Assembly: GCA_963971535.1 (NCBI GenBank)
Contig: OZ020589.1
Span: 75,650,311 to 75,714,310 of the forward strand
DNA length: 64,000 nt
From: Notolepis coatsorum
Lineage: Eukaryota > Chordata > Actinopteri > Aulopiformes > Paralepididae
Reading direction: 5' to 3'
Position 1 is the stretch's first letter. The number at the start of each line of letters is the position of its first letter. Positions 1 through 11,499 of this stretch are shown in pieces. The notes beneath the pieces are model-generated. The model did no database searches. It had not been told where the DNA came from and saw nothing but the letters and a program-made list of their open reading frames with translations. A program made the translations under genes and the position numbers.

Positions 1-2550
1 CAGGCATTCCTCGTGAGCCTGAAAGCCTCTACTGAACGCGATAGACTCCAGGGTGAACGCGATCGATTGCAGATACAGCAACGGAGCGAAGAAGAGCACA
101 TACGCCTGGAAATAAGACGCATTCAGATGGAAGAGAATGTGGCCCGAGACCGAGCAGACAGCCAGCGAGCAGCTGCTGGTGCTCTACGGGACGCAGAGCG
201 CGACAGACAGCAAGCGCAACTAATAGAACAGCTGATCAGACGGACAACACCCTCTCCCTCCGCCAGAGGCTCCAGGAACTCGTCTAGACACACCTCCAGG
301 GCGGCATCCCCTAGCCGAGTAAACAACCCTGAACTTGACCAACAGACGAGGTCTATACCCCCCACAGACCACCTCCCCCCACCGGTCCAAGCGAGACCTA
401 GCAACCGGGAAGGAGCAGCATATCCTGTGGAGAGGCTAAACCAGAGACTACAAGCACTGGATGACCTAACTGAAGACGAAGAGGAAGAGGAGGAGAACCG
501 CGCCCGAAGACAGCACAGTACTCTACCAGACCAGGAGGTCCGGTACAGCCCAGGCTATACTCCCGCGGAGCTGCGCTACAGACCCCCGACTCTATACACG
601 GGTGAGCACGACGCACGACCCGCACCGAGGAACAGCACCTGGACAAGCGGGCCATGGTACACTGCCGGTACCAGCCCATACCAAGGAGCGGGAGGAGACT
701 CGCCTAGGAGGCCTCCCCCCCAACGCTCGCCGATGTATCCACAGTCAGCGTCATACATTGGCACGCCTATGGTACCCGACTTCACCCAAGAGAACCGGGC
801 CCAGTATACAGAACTCCGCATGTGTCTGGAGACCATGTTGGTGGATGTATTGGATGAACGCCACAAATACGCCATCCTACTGCAGCACTTAAAGGTGCCC
901 CGCGCACATAATATAGCGCTCGCCTACGCGACTTCCACCACCCCATACACAGCAGCGCTGGTAGCATTGGACCAGAGGTATGGGCGCATATGGGATTACG
1001 TGATCCAGGAGATCCGACACATCGACCGCTTACCCCCAGCAATAGACAATCGAGCACTGGACGACCTGTCCATCAGAGTGCAGTCCCTGGTAGGGATGTT
1101 GGGAGCGCAAAGAGAGAAGGGGAAGTATGAACTTTACGCCAACTCAAATGTGGAAAGGATCCTGGAGAAGCTGCCGCCCGCTCGTCAGGAGCGCTTTAGG
1201 CGGCAGAGGGACCACAGAGACCCGAATGGCCCCGAACCGAACCTCCTCGATCTAGCAGACTTCCTGGCGAGAGAAGTCAGCAGCCTACGGCTAGATACAT
1301 TCGGACGGAGCACCCCTGGCTCCAGAGAAGGAACCAGACGACTAAATGATGGAAGAAGATCGGTGACTGTGATGCACCAATCGGAGTCAGTACCGAGCAG
1401 CAGGAGCCACAGTACCCCCTCCAGAACGGAGAAGTGGAAGATAGTGTGCCCCTACTGTGAGAAAGAACACTGGCTAGCGCAATGTGACTCCTTCCCCAAG
1501 CTGAACGCGGAGGAAGCAGGTCAATGGATAAAGTCCAACAAGCGCTGTTTTCGCTGTGCGCGCTCACACATGGCAGCCGAATGCCGCTTAAAGAAAAGGT
1601 GCACCAAGTGCGATGGAGCCCATCTGGACATACTTCACGACAGTAACAGACGGCGCCCTTCACCTGCACCATCCAGCCGCAAAGCGAGCGTCATGTACAT
1701 CGATCCCGCCAGCAGCAGTGGAGCCCGAGTACTCCTAAAAGTAGTGCGTGTGACACTAAGCCACCAGAATAAAGTCCTGGACACTTACGCCGTCCTCGAT
1801 GACGGGTCAGAGAAGACCCTGCTGCTCGCCTCCGCTGCGGCCCAGCTAGGGCTGCGGGGAAGCGAAACCCAAATGACAATTCGGACAATAAGACGAGATT
1901 TGAAGACGATAAAGGGCGAGAATGTCTCATTCTCTATCGCAGCAAGCGGCCAGCCTGAGCGACGGTACCAGATTGCAGACGCTTTCACCAGCCAAGAAAT
2001 AGGACTGTCGCGGTACACATACCCCGTCGCCAAGCTGATGGAGAAATATGCACATCTGCGCAAGTTACCGATCCCGCTCATAGACAATGCTATGCCGACC
2101 CTGTTGATAGGCTCCGACCATGCAGACCTCATTGTCCCGATAGACCGGGTTCATACCGGACCCCGAGGCTGTCCTGCAGCAGTCGAGACCCGTTTGGGAT
2201 GGACTCTCCAAGGCCCGCTCGCCAAATCTCTCAACCGAAGTACAGCCACTAGATGTCTCCACTCCCGAGTCACAGAGGGAGAAACCGCACTCCTGCAACA
2301 CGTAGAGCGGCTATGGAGCTTGGAACAAATGCCCTTTAAGGATGGAAAGAAAGACATTCGCTCTAAAGATGACATTTACGCCATTCACCTCCTCGAGACA
2401 GGGACCAAGAGAGTCCCGGTCAACGGCGTGTTGAGATACGCCACGCCACTCCTGCGGCGAGAAGGAATGCCTACTTTCCACGCCAAGACAGACGCCATAG
2501 AACGGTACCTGCAGAACACGGAGCGGCGCTTAGCCAAGAACCCCGCCTAA
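1..2550 (+). CDS. BEL/Pao gag-protease polyprotein, 5' partial
   Basis: The frame is open from the first base of the window and ends at TAA 2548-2550. In order it shows: a charged coiled-coil region with ERDRLQ repeats; an acidic and Pro/Arg-rich linker; a DUF1759-like capsid domain (about nt 780-1260); two Cys/His knuckles near 1449-1610 (CPYCEKEHWLAQC and CFRCARSHMAAEC); and a DUF1758-like aspartic protease with the active-site-like motif LDDGSEKT near 1795. Gag packages element RNA and the protease matures the polyprotein. The RT frame resumes in the same reading frame right after the TAA, so this is one ancestral gag-pol ORF cut by a single stop. Readthrough cannot be excluded, but a decay mutation is simpler. 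Confidence 0.92.
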   Translation, partial: QAFLVSLKASTERDRLQGERDRLQIQQRSEEEHIRLEIRRIQMEENVARDRADSQRAAAGALRDAERDRQQAQLIEQLIRRTTPSPSARGSRNSSRHTSRAASPSRVNNPELDQQTRSIPPTDHLPPPVQARPSNREGAAYPVERLNQRLQALDDLTEDEEEEEENRARRQHSTLPDQEVRYSPGYTPAELRYRPPTLYTGEHDARPAPRNSTWTSGPWYTAGTSPYQGAGGDSPRRPPPQRSPMYPQSASYIGTPMVPDFTQENRAQYTELRMCLETMLVDVLDERHKYAILLQHLKVPRAHNIALAYATSTTPYTAALVALDQRYGRIWDYVIQEIRHIDRLPPAIDNRALDDLSIRVQSLVGMLGAQREKGKYELYANSNVERILEKLPPARQERFRRQRDHRDPNGPEPNLLDLADFLAREVSSLRLDTFGRSTPGSREGTRRLNDGRRSVTVMHQSESVPSSRSHSTPSRTEKWKIVCPYCEKEHWLAQCDSFPKLNAEEAGQWIKSNKRCFRCARSHMAAECRLKKRCTKCDGAHLDILHDSNRRRPSPAPSSRKASVMYIDPASSSGARVLLKVVRVTLSHQNKVLDTYAVLDDGSEKTLLLASAAAQLGLRGSETQMTIRTIRRDLKTIKGENVSFSIAASGQPERRYQIADAFTSQEIGLSRYTYPVAKLMEKYAHLRKLPIPLIDNAMPTLLIGSDHADLIVPIDRVHTGPRGCPAAVETRLGWTLQGPLAKSLNRSTATRCLHSRVTEGETALLQHVERLWSLEQMPFKDGKKDIRSKDDIYAIHLLETGTKRVPVNGVLRYATPLLRREGMPTFHAKTDAIERYLQNTERRLAKNPA

Positions 2551-3507
2551 GAGAGTGTATACCGCGCTGAGATTGAGAAGCTCATCACAGCGGGACACGT
2601 CACAAAGATGGACATTAAAGAGGCTGACCAGACCACTGAATCGTGGTACGTGCCCCACCACAAGGTCCATCACAACGGTAAAGACCGCATAGTATTTAAC
2701 TGCAGCTACCAGATCGGATCCCAAAATCTGAATAAAGAGTTACTGCCCGGTCCCACACTCGGCCCCTCCCTACTCGGCGTTCTACTCCGCTTCCGCCAAG
2801 AAAAGGTGGCCATCAGCGGGGACATTAAAGGAATGTTCCTGCAGGTGAGATTAGTAGAGGCGGACAAGCCCCTGTTACGGTTCCTATGGAGAGAGAAGCC
2901 AGGAGATGAGCACCCAGCCATCTACCAATGGGAAGTCCTCCCCTTCGGAACGACGTGCAGCCCCTGCTGTGCGACATTTGCACTACAGAAACATGTAGCA
3001 GAGGACCCAGCAGCGGACGAAGAGGTCCGACACAGCGTAAAGAACAGCTTCTACGTAGACAACTGTCTACAAAGCCTTTCAACCCAGGAAGAAGCCGAGG
3101 CTCTCCTGATTAAACTCCGCGCCTCATTGATCAAAGGCGGCTTTGATCTCAGGCAGTGGGCCAGCAGCGATCCGCAAGTACTGCGCAGCCTCTCCTCCGA
3201 GGACAAGGCAGCCAGCAGCGAGACCTGGATGGCTACAATCCCGGGAGAAGCCCAGGAGATGACCCTGGGATTGGTGTGGCGATTCAAAACAGATTCGCTT
3301 CACTACAGACACAAGCCCCTGACTACGGAGCAGGGAAGGCCGGCGGCGGCGCCGACCACCAGACGGAGTGTGTACACAACACTCGCCCGACAATATGACC
3401 CGCTAGGATGTATTCTACCGTACACCACCAGGGCAAAAATGATTGTACGAGCATTGTGGGACAAGGACCAGGGCTGGGACGACCCCATTCCCGCACACAC
3501 CTTGCAT
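2551..3507 (+). pseudogene. BEL/Pao reverse transcriptase segment
   Basis: Same frame as gag-protease, downstream of its TAA. RT landmarks are visible: the HHKVHHNGKDRIVFNCS fingers region, DIKGMFLQV (first catalytic Asp region), LPFGTTCSPCCATFAL, and FYVDN, the YVDN-type catalytic box usual in BEL/Pao. The following A17-like region begins (ARQYDPLGC), but the frame fails near 3505 inside DDPIPAHTL. The homologous continuation is in another frame. The nominal frame then runs on uselessly to a stop at 3588. The domain would copy element RNA into cDNA if translated. Confidence 0.9.
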
Positions 3508-5663
3508 CCACCTGGAGAGAGTGGGAGATGGAGCTCCACTCACTCCCAGGCGTTAATATGCGCCGAAGCTACTTCCCACCCACGGTGAGGCCAGAGACAT
3601 GTAAAATGGACTTACACGTCTTCAGTGACGCCTCAGAGGTCGCATACGGATCAGTAGCCTACTTGCGGGCCCAAGACCAGGGGGGAGAGATCTACACAGC
3701 ATTTGTCCTCGCCCGCTCGAGAATAGCCCCACGCAAGCAACAATCTATCCCACGTCTAGAGCTCTGCGCAGCCCTAGCCGGAGCGCACCTAGCCACGCTC
3801 ATCCAACGTGAGCTCACCATACCGGTGTCTAGAACAATCCTGTGGTCAGATTCCACGACGGTACTCGCCTGGATCAAATCGGACTCATGCAAGTACAAAG
3901 TCTTCGTGGGAATCAGAGTCACCGAGATTCAAGACTTAACCGAAGAGTTAACCGGAGAAACAGAGTGGCGCTACGTTGATACAAAACAGAACCCAGCTGA
4001 CGTCATCACCCGGGGGATGCCCCTGGATGACCTCACCCGTCGCAATGTCTACAGTGACGGCCCCGCATTCCTAAGACTCCCGGAAGGACAGTGGCCCATG
4101 CCTATCCCGAGGGAAGCAAGTCCAGAGGAGGTGGAAATTAAGAAGTCTGTGTTCTGTGGATTGAGCACCGTAGCCTCCACCGACCCTAACATAGACGATT
4201 GCACGGCCATAGAGAGTGCACAACAAAGAACATTCCTGCGGTACCACCCGGAGTGCAAGTCCCCCGCTGATATGTCAGCAGCTAACTACGAGGAAGCAGA
4301 ATTGCTTCTACTGCAGCGAGCCCAGAGAGACTCGTTCCCCGATGAATTGGCCTGTCTACAGGGAGGAAAGCCCGTCCCATCCGACAGCAGATTAATTCAC
4401 CTGGCCCCCGAGAGCGACGCTCACACCCTCATCAGAGTGGGAGGTCGCCTACGCAGAGCCCCCAATCTACCGGATGACATTAAATACCCGATCGTATTGA
4501 ACAGCCGACACAAGGTCACAGAGCTGATTATAAAGAAATACGATGAGGATGTACATCACGCAGGAGCAGAAAGAGTCTTCGCGGAAATCAGACGTCGTTA
4601 CTGGATCCTACAAGGAAGAGAGGCGGTACGACGCTTCCAACGAACATGTCTAGACTGCCGCAAGTGGTGCGCGCAGCCCAGCATACCAAGGATGGCTGAC
4701 CTTCCTCCATGTCGCCTCCGAATCGGTGACAAGCCATTCCACTCAACGGGTATGGACTGCTTTGGCCCGCTGCACATAAAGAAAGGAAGAGGAACCGAGA
4801 AGCGGTGGGGTATTGTATTCAAATGCATGACCACCAGAGCGATACACATCGAGCTTCTCCCGACCATGAGCACAGACTCATTCCTTATGGCCTTCCGTAG
4901 ATTCATATCACGGAAAGGAAGACCGTCTACCCTATTGTCCGATCATGGGACAAACTTTAAAGGCGGCGAAAGAGAGCTGAGAGAGAGCTTCCAAGCTATG
5001 GGCCCAGAACTTAAGACCCACCTCGCTCCAGCACAGGTTGATTTCCAATTAAACACCCCAAACGCACCCCACTTCGGTGGCACTTGGGAACGAGAAGTGC
5101 GCTCCATAAAGACAGCCCTGTACGCAGTACTTGGGGCCCAGACTGTGGCGGAAGAAGTCCTAATGACAGTCCTCACGGAGATTGAGGGAGTACTTAACTC
5201 GAAGCCCCTCGGATATGTCTCCAGTGATGTGGCGGATATCGACCCAGTTACCCCCAACACACTCCTGATGGGGCGGCTAGATCCCACATTACCCCAGACA
5301 ATGTACCGGCCTGAAGAAGCGAACGGCCGACGAATGTGGAGGTACAGCCAAGTATTAGCCGACAAGTTTTGGAACAGTTTCCTACTGCACTACCTACCGT
5401 CTCTACAGACCCGCCAGAAGTGGGTAAAGGAGAGAGACAATTTGACAGAAGGAACAGTCGTCATGATTATTGATCAATCACTGCCCAGAGCTATGTGGCC
5501 GGCCGGCCGCGTAAGCAAAGTGATCACCGGTGCCGACGGCAAGGTCCGAGCAGCTGAAGTGCTCGTCCAGGGTCGCACTTACACCCGTCCCGTGGCGAGG
5601 CTCATAGAACTGCCCCGACTCCCAGACACAATCGATGATGACCATGACCCTATAACCCTATGA
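3500..5663 (+). pseudogene. BEL/Pao RNase H, integrase and DUF5641-like segment
   Basis: Continues pol after the frameshift and is open to the TGA at 5661-5663. It contains an RNase H domain (HVFSDASEVAYGS near 3615; LWSDSTTVLAW near 3840), an HHCC zinc-binding region (HHAGAERV near 4555, CLDCRKW near 4650), and an integrase core with Asp in GMDCFG near 4753, Asp in LLSDHGTNF near 4940 and Glu in GTWEREV near 5088. A DUF5641-like tail follows from about 5335. All three integrase acidic residues are present. The open frame extends upstream to 3408, but the first ~95 bases overlap the RT frame and are not homologous coding sequence. Confidence 0.92.
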
Positions 5664-5757
5664 CTTTGTGAAGTTGACTGACCCCTACAGCAAACCCTTA
5701 TGTGTAAATAGACAACGCGATTAATCTGTCTCTGTTTAACTGATTAGGTCTGGGACC

Positions 5758-5772
5758 TATTCAGGGGGTGGC
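5758..5772 (+). promoter_or_regulatory. polypurine-tract candidate of BEL copy A
   Basis: A G-rich stretch (TCAGGGGGTGGC) lies directly before the TGTTGTGAAG start of the 3' LTR. This is where the RNase H-resistant plus-strand primer should be. Inferred from position and composition. Confidence 0.6.
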
Positions 5773-7207
5773 TGTTGTGAAGGGCCAGATTAAACCGAAT
5801 ATATATATTTATTTATATATATATATTTAATTGTATTTGTATATTCTCTAATATTCCCTGATATCCCTTGTATATTCCTTGTACAATATGCATTGAATAT
5901 CCATTCTAGCCTACTGAACATCCCATAATAGTCTCCATTCTACTATTGGTCGAGACCTTGGTGCCAGGCTGCCATACCCCTCAGACCCAGTTCAAACGTA
6001 CCGCTCGACATGTACGAACAAGTCCTAGTTCCGCGTAGGAATTTGGCTACCGCACCACTAATGGGACTATTTGTTCATAGTGCGTATATATACTGCGCTA
6101 CTAAAGTAGGACTTTCTTTTCAGTCCAGTTTCTTACCCTCCAATAGAGTCACAGACGTAAAGCCTCCCCGCGATGCCACGTGTGGGAGTAAGGCCAAGTT
6201 CGGCCTACCATCGGTATTGAGACATCGTGTATATTAATATTTGAATAGTCATATTTGGCACTATATCGTCGAGTTGGACGTAGTCTATTAAGCTAATAAT
6301 AGTCTGTTAATATATAGTGCTTCGTGCGGTGAGAATACTACCGTAGTCAGTACCCCATCGTTTCGGGCAGAGAACTGGCTGCTTACCCAGGGTGGTTGAC
6401 CCTATGTGAAGCTGCACCCGAGGAGCCCCAGAGCCGACGAGCGAGTGGACCTGTATACCGGATTATTCTACCGACGACAGCCCGCCTTCCCAGGCACGGA
6501 TTATGCTTTGGATACTTTGATTATTCTATGGATAAAGACCCCCGACACTACCGTGTGTTGGAACCCCCCCCCCTGGAGAGGACGCAAGGTGAGGAGACGC
6601 TCTGCAAGACGAGGTCTCTCCACATCTCTCCCCCGTGGACCGGAGAGAGCCGGCCCACAAAGAGTCCACCTGCTTTCATCTGTGGTCCAAGGATCGCCGG
6701 CGCATTGAACGGCACTACAGTGGGTTCACCTGGGATACCCTTGGCCGGACGAGGCAGCTGGATTCTACCCCCCCCCCCCCTCCTACTCCTGTCGGCTTAC
6801 AAGCGACCGGATTAACCCCCTCTAGTGTATCCAGCCTATAATCATTAAAGTATCATTGCTGTTATTCCTTAACTATTCCAGGTCGTATATTTACCACCTG
6901 CGCCTTCAGAGATTGGACATTATCTATTGATATACCGACGAATACTCCTTGCCATAAAAGTGCATACTATTTCAATTCATAAATGTAATTAAGTGATTAA
7001 GTGTTTATTCTACACACCATCGCTGTGTAGGAAATAAAGACCTGTTTCTAATTCGTACATTTGTGTTGGATCCGTTTCATCTACGTGAGAGTGTTCATGA
7101 TAATATATTTATGCCGTGTACTGGGTGGCCGAATATTAAGTACAAAGGTAGTGGTAGTAAGTATCATATCTAGTAATACAGTCAGGGAATTGTACCCCTC
7201 AGTTACA
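5773..7207 (+). repeat. 3' LTR of BEL copy A (1435 bp)
   Basis: Starts TGTTGTGAAG and ends CAGTTACA. It aligns over its length with 60894-62297, the 5' LTR of copy B, including the AT-rich start, the AATAAAGACC-type signal near 7034 and the closing GTACCCCTCAGTTACA. The two copies differ by many substitutions and small indels, so they are old relative to each other. A C-rich run lies near 6770. Short ORFs inside it are not credible genes. Confidence 0.92.
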
Positions 7208-7230
7208 GAGATAACATAGAATGTTATCTC
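7208..7230. repeat. 10-bp inverted repeat abutting the LTR end
   Basis: GAGATAACAT and ATGTTATCTC face each other around a 3-base loop immediately after the LTR terminus. It may be chance or part of the target DNA. Confidence 0.55.
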
Positions 7231-7519
7231 CGTTTCCAATATTTTTAAATAAAACTGGTGCTTTTAATTCATGCAATGCGTGTTTCATTTCAGCACCACG
7301 CGCTGTCCACCTCAAGCCTATACGGTACATTGCATCTCGCTACCTGTTATTCAAGTGCGTAAAACTTTTTTTGTGGGAAATGTAGTAAACCTGGTGCGAG
7401 AAATGTAGGAAATAGACCGCGGACGTCCGCTGAGATCTGCTCGACTATGAAAGCTCAAAGAGCCGCGCGGACCTCCGCGGAGTCTGCTCTGTGTACAGTC
7501 TGCTCGACTATGGGAGCAC
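7231..7519. other. unassigned DNA after BEL copy A
   Basis: No gene recognised. A motif TCTGCTCGACTATG occurs twice (near 7436 and 7498), each time downstream of a CCGCGGA-type GC-rich stretch, so a short degenerate duplication lies at 7415-7515. Confidence 0.4.
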
Positions 7520-7926
7520 CTTTAGACACAATTATACAGGCACGTACAACAAAATACTTCAGGGTCTCAATAAATGGTCGAGCCTCCCCAACTCGCTACA
7601 AGCCCGAGCATCCATTATCAAAATGAACATACTACCCAGAATAAACGTTGTTAGCTCAATGCTCCCCTAACCCCCCCCCCAATCGACTAATGGCGCAAAA
7701 TACAGTCTACAATATATAAGTTAATTTGGAACAACAAGCGACCGCGAATCAAAAGAACCACCACTCAGCGTAGGAAACAGGACGGGGGTCTAGCAATACC
7801 GGATTTTAAATTATCTTTCTGGTCCTTCTCATTAACTGGTTTGATCTTGAGATTGCTGTGTCGTGGCACGCATTGGAGGAGGAACCAGTCTATCCACAAA
7901 GACTACAAGATATAATATACTCCAAC
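7520..7926 (+). pseudogene. L1/Tx1-like LINE ORF2 relic, first part
   Basis: In scattered frames the + strand encodes SLQARASIIKMNILPR and WNNKRPRIKRTT followed by DGGLAIPDF. These resemble the post-RT region of the minus-strand LINE at 49.8-51.2 kb ([26 protein letters not shown]). Stops, frame changes and a C-run (7671-7680) break it. It is interrupted at 7926 by a hAT element and resumes at 10605. Confidence 0.8.
7919..7926. repeat. 8-bp target-site duplication, left copy (ACTCCAAC)
   Basis: Matches 10597-10604 exactly and defines the hAT insertion between them. Confidence 0.9.
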
Positions 7927-7996
7927 CAGGGCATGAAATTAGAGCCCGCCACCCGCCATTGGCGGGCAGATTTTAGGTTTGGCGAGTGAGACTGAG

Positions 7997-9196
7997 CAGT
8001 GGCAAATCCTTATGGAAGCCAACGGAAGCCAGGCCTCCCTATTAAAATATGAATTAATATCAAATATGAAATATGAAAAAAAATATATATATATAATTTT
8101 TTTTAATATAGTTTACATTCTTTTTCATCTGTGCATCTGTGCCATAATTTTTTTTTTTTTAAATGTCTCCCTCTTCTCCTTCTCACTCCCTCTAACACAC
8201 TGTCAGACTCACTATGCTCACTGCAGCTAATAATGCAGGACCTGTTACAGAGGTCTAGAGGAGAGGCAGGGGGTAGGTCTCTTTCTCCAGCCTCAACCAT
8301 GTGATTCATGTATGTAGAGTCCAAAACCGATCCTAGCCAATCAGATTCGAGCTGACTGCCACACCCTAAAAGTTTAAAACGGGGCTGTGAGAAGAATCAT
8401 GAGTCTGGCCTCCCCTCTGCACACCTCCCCTCTGCACTCTGAACATTGTATTAACCCGTGACTGCTCCCACGGGCCGAATATTGGCCCGATCCTCGAGAG
8501 ATTAAATCCACGGGTACCTCTCGGCGTGCCGAAGCTTTTCCTAAATCACTTCCATCATCGAAAACGAGGGGAAAAGGTCGGCTCGCGACCCTGAAAATGT
8601 TGCATGATTTTAAAAACGCTGTATTAAGTGAGCCTATTATGGGATCCACGCAAGCTTTCTATCGTGGAAACATCTGGTCGTCCCGCAACTTTTACTCATT
8701 CACATGTAGCCCCGAAAATGCTTAGAAAAGGAAAGCCGCAAGCGTGGAATAAACTCACCGAAACGGAAAAGTGTCCCACGGGCGCGCCGTGATTCCGATC
8801 CGCGTGAAAATATTCACGGCCATAGAGGAGACCGTGGGACACCTTTTTGCAACCGAATATGTGTCTCGAATTTGCTCCCACGCGGCGCGCCAAATCGTGC
8901 AATGAAAAATCGGACCAAAAAAGAACCAATGCTCCAGCAGTATTAATGGCCCTGATGTAAACAAGACAAACGTCTTTCTCTGGTCTGCATCCCCTTATAC
9001 AATTGTGTGTATTGAGCCGTACTGTATTGTACCCATTCTGCAATCTGTTAAATAAATAAAAAGAAAGTTTGACTGGCCGCCGAGCCATACTGTAGTGTAC
9101 ACTGCTTGACTTAAAAAAAAATAAAAAAAATATTAATAAAAATATGTAATAATTTTTTTTGGCTTCCCCTGTTATTTTACCCACGCGACGCCACTG
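7997..9196. mobile_element. nested hAT-type MITE (1.2 kb)
   Basis: Begins CAGTGGCAAATCC and ends, read on the reverse strand, CAGTGGCGTCGCGTGGG. It is flanked by perfect 8-bp duplications AGACTGAG (7989-7996 and 9197-9204). It lies inside the 7927-10596 hAT and is therefore younger. The interior has a GC-rich segment with an imperfect hairpin (GTGTCCCACGG near 8770, CGTGGGACAC near 8830) and a LINE 3'-end scrap. No coding capacity recognised. Confidence 0.85.
8948..9062 (+). repeat. LINE 3'-end scrap
   Basis: Matches, in reverse complement, the 3' tail of the LINE ending near 20288 (ATTGAGCCGTACTGTATTG and TGCAATCTGTTAA blocks). It contains only untranslated tail. Confidence 0.8.
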
Positions 9197-9810
9197 AGAC
9201 TGAGAGGTCTGTCCGCCATGTGGCGGGCAACCAAATAGTCATGTGAAATTATTAAAACGCCGGTGTGTTTTGGTCTTACAACAGGCCTAATTTGTGGCTT
9301 GTTTACCAATGTCACATCCACTACTCTTCTGTCCTGACTGCCTGTGGCGCCTGCTTGCACTGTAGCCGGGAGCTAACGTTTGCTTAATAACTTTAAATGG
9401 GTTACAAATAATGTGGAACGATGGAAAGAGTAAGCCGACCGCTAAAAAGAAAACCCACCGTGGCAGCGAGAGCGGGACCACCTAACAAAAGAACGTTTCG
9501 CAGAGCTTTTCCTATCATTTCATTATAGACAGACCACAGACCATGAGCTGACTAAGCTAAGCTAATTAGCATTAGCTGCTAACCCTGGAAACGCTCAAAG
9601 CACCGTCAGTGAGTCCACAAAACCAGTTCCATTATGGGGGGGGGGGGGGGGTTATATTAGGCTTGACAAGAGGGGTTCAAAGATAACTACACATTTATTG
9701 GCTATTGGTTTCTTTATATCGCTTCATGCATCGGGCATCCAGGTTCCGTGTGTTTGTTGACATCCTAGTCTAGTGTGTGTGACATCATCAACTACGGCGA
9801 CTCAGACGGG

Positions 9811-9991
<181 letters not shown>

Positions 9992-10604
9992 ACGTTCAAT
10001 ATGATTTAAAGCCAAACGTTACACTATAAATACTAACTGGATAGTTGATAAACATTTCATTTCATTATCTGAAATATTCTAAAATCATTAAGTCTGCTAT
10101 AAGCATTATCCCTTTGTGTGTGATTATTATTTTCTCACAGTCAAAGTCAAAAAGAAAAACAGAAACAACACGTTTGTCATCGGTAGTAAATCAATGAGAT
10201 TGTGGACTCTGATGAGGACATGATTGAGGAGGTTTAAGTTAGGTTTATAAAACCTTCACATTTTATTATGTTCCTGCAAAGAGGGTAGAGTGAGGAGTCT
10301 GATGATGTTTAACAGTAGGTTACAATTTAAGCTTAAGATTGAATTGACATGTATTGATTAATCAATCATCAATGAATATATTAAAATAATTTGCTTACAA
10401 TTTTACTCTGGCCTCTTATTTAAGTGTATTCTTCAACATAATACCCTATCTACTTGAAATTTACAGATTTCTTTTTATATATATGTGACACAAAAATGCG
10501 TATTATTTTTGGCTGGTAAGAAATATGCTTGGCGGGTAGATTTTTCCCATCTACCCGCCACTGGCCGGTGAGTCAAAAGGTTTATTTCGTGCCCTGACTC
10601 CAAC

Positions 10605-10770
10605 ACTTCGAATAATAATTATTATTATGTGATTCAGACATGGCATAATGCACAGAGGTCTCGTACTATCAAGTGCCCATGGCACCTCGACTCTCCAATA
10701 TTTCATAACCAACAAAAACCCAACCATGCAACAGCCCGTATACAGCCCACTTGAGGACGATTTGCCCACC
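10605..10770 (+). pseudogene. L1/Tx1-like LINE ORF2 relic, second part
   Basis: Resumes the relic interrupted at 7926. VIQTWHNAQ here corresponds to VIRIWRETQ in the 49.8-51.2 kb LINE, followed by a similar spacing to FHNQQK/FNNNAL. Strongly degenerate. Confidence 0.65.
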
Positions 10771-11491
10771 GGTGTGACACGCCACTTTGGCGACCTCTAG
10801 CGGCTCGGCTGTGCATATGTTTTACTACAATCTATATTGAATTAAAGCCCTATTTGTTGCCTGTTGATTGCCCTTTCAGGCGACAAAATCCGTTCAGCGA
10901 TTCTCGAGTTACATGCCGATATGTGAGGCGTGCGCCGAAGTAGACGGCAGACTTTTAATTTGTTCAAATACCACTCCGGACTCCCGAGCCTCTACCTCCG
11001 TCAATCATTTGGCGATCTCGAAAATTATTGGACAGGATTGTAAGGAATGAGTGTGGCTTTCCAATGGTACTCCACTTGGGGTACATGGGGTACATGAGCG
11101 AATCAGGGATCTAGGTGAAAAGTCACGAGCAAAAACAGGAAGAGAATTCTCCGTTGAATGCATTGGAGTCAATGAGAAAATGGTTTTCTGAGCTCTTTTT
11201 AATTTTTTTATTATTACCAAAACCACTCCTAATCACTCATTTCTAAACAGATTTTTATGAAATTGGAAATTGGACATGTACTACACAATACTCCAGCCTA
11301 TCCAATTGTTTTGGAAATACTACTTCTGGACTACTAACTGTTTCAATATGTTTCTTTATTGTTATGCTCTCGGTAATACATATAGCTGCTAGCCCTCTAC
11401 CAGTCAGGACCATAAGAAGACGCACCATCCGGTAGTCTTCAAACCTAGATGACAGTTCCTACATATTACCAGCGGGAGGGGTAATAACATC
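10771..11491. other. unassigned DNA
   Basis: About 720 bp with mixed composition. No convincing gene, terminal repeat or tandem repeat. The small frames here show no recognisable domain. Confidence 0.5.
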
Positions 11492-11499
11492 ACCATAAC

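Larger units (their letters stand above)
1..7207 (+). mobile_element. BEL/Pao LTR retrotransposon copy A (5' part outside window)
   Basis: Domain order gag, aspartic protease, RT, RNase H, integrase, C-terminal DUF5641-like domain, then a purine-rich tract and a 1.4-kb LTR is that of BEL/Pao elements. The window opens inside gag, so the 5' LTR, leader and gag N-terminus are missing. The frame is broken twice: an in-frame TAA at 2548-2550 and a frameshift near 3505. A second member of the same family begins at 60894 in the same orientation. Its gag and LTR align along their length with this copy, which fixes the LTR ends as TG...CA. The copy is probably defective, because the usual single polyprotein cannot be made without readthrough plus frameshifting. 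Confidence 0.95.

Noticed and set aside
8450..9056. piggyBac-type MITE beginning TTAACCCGTGACTG
   Set aside because: No matching inverted end with TTAA was found. Treated as interior of the nested hAT.
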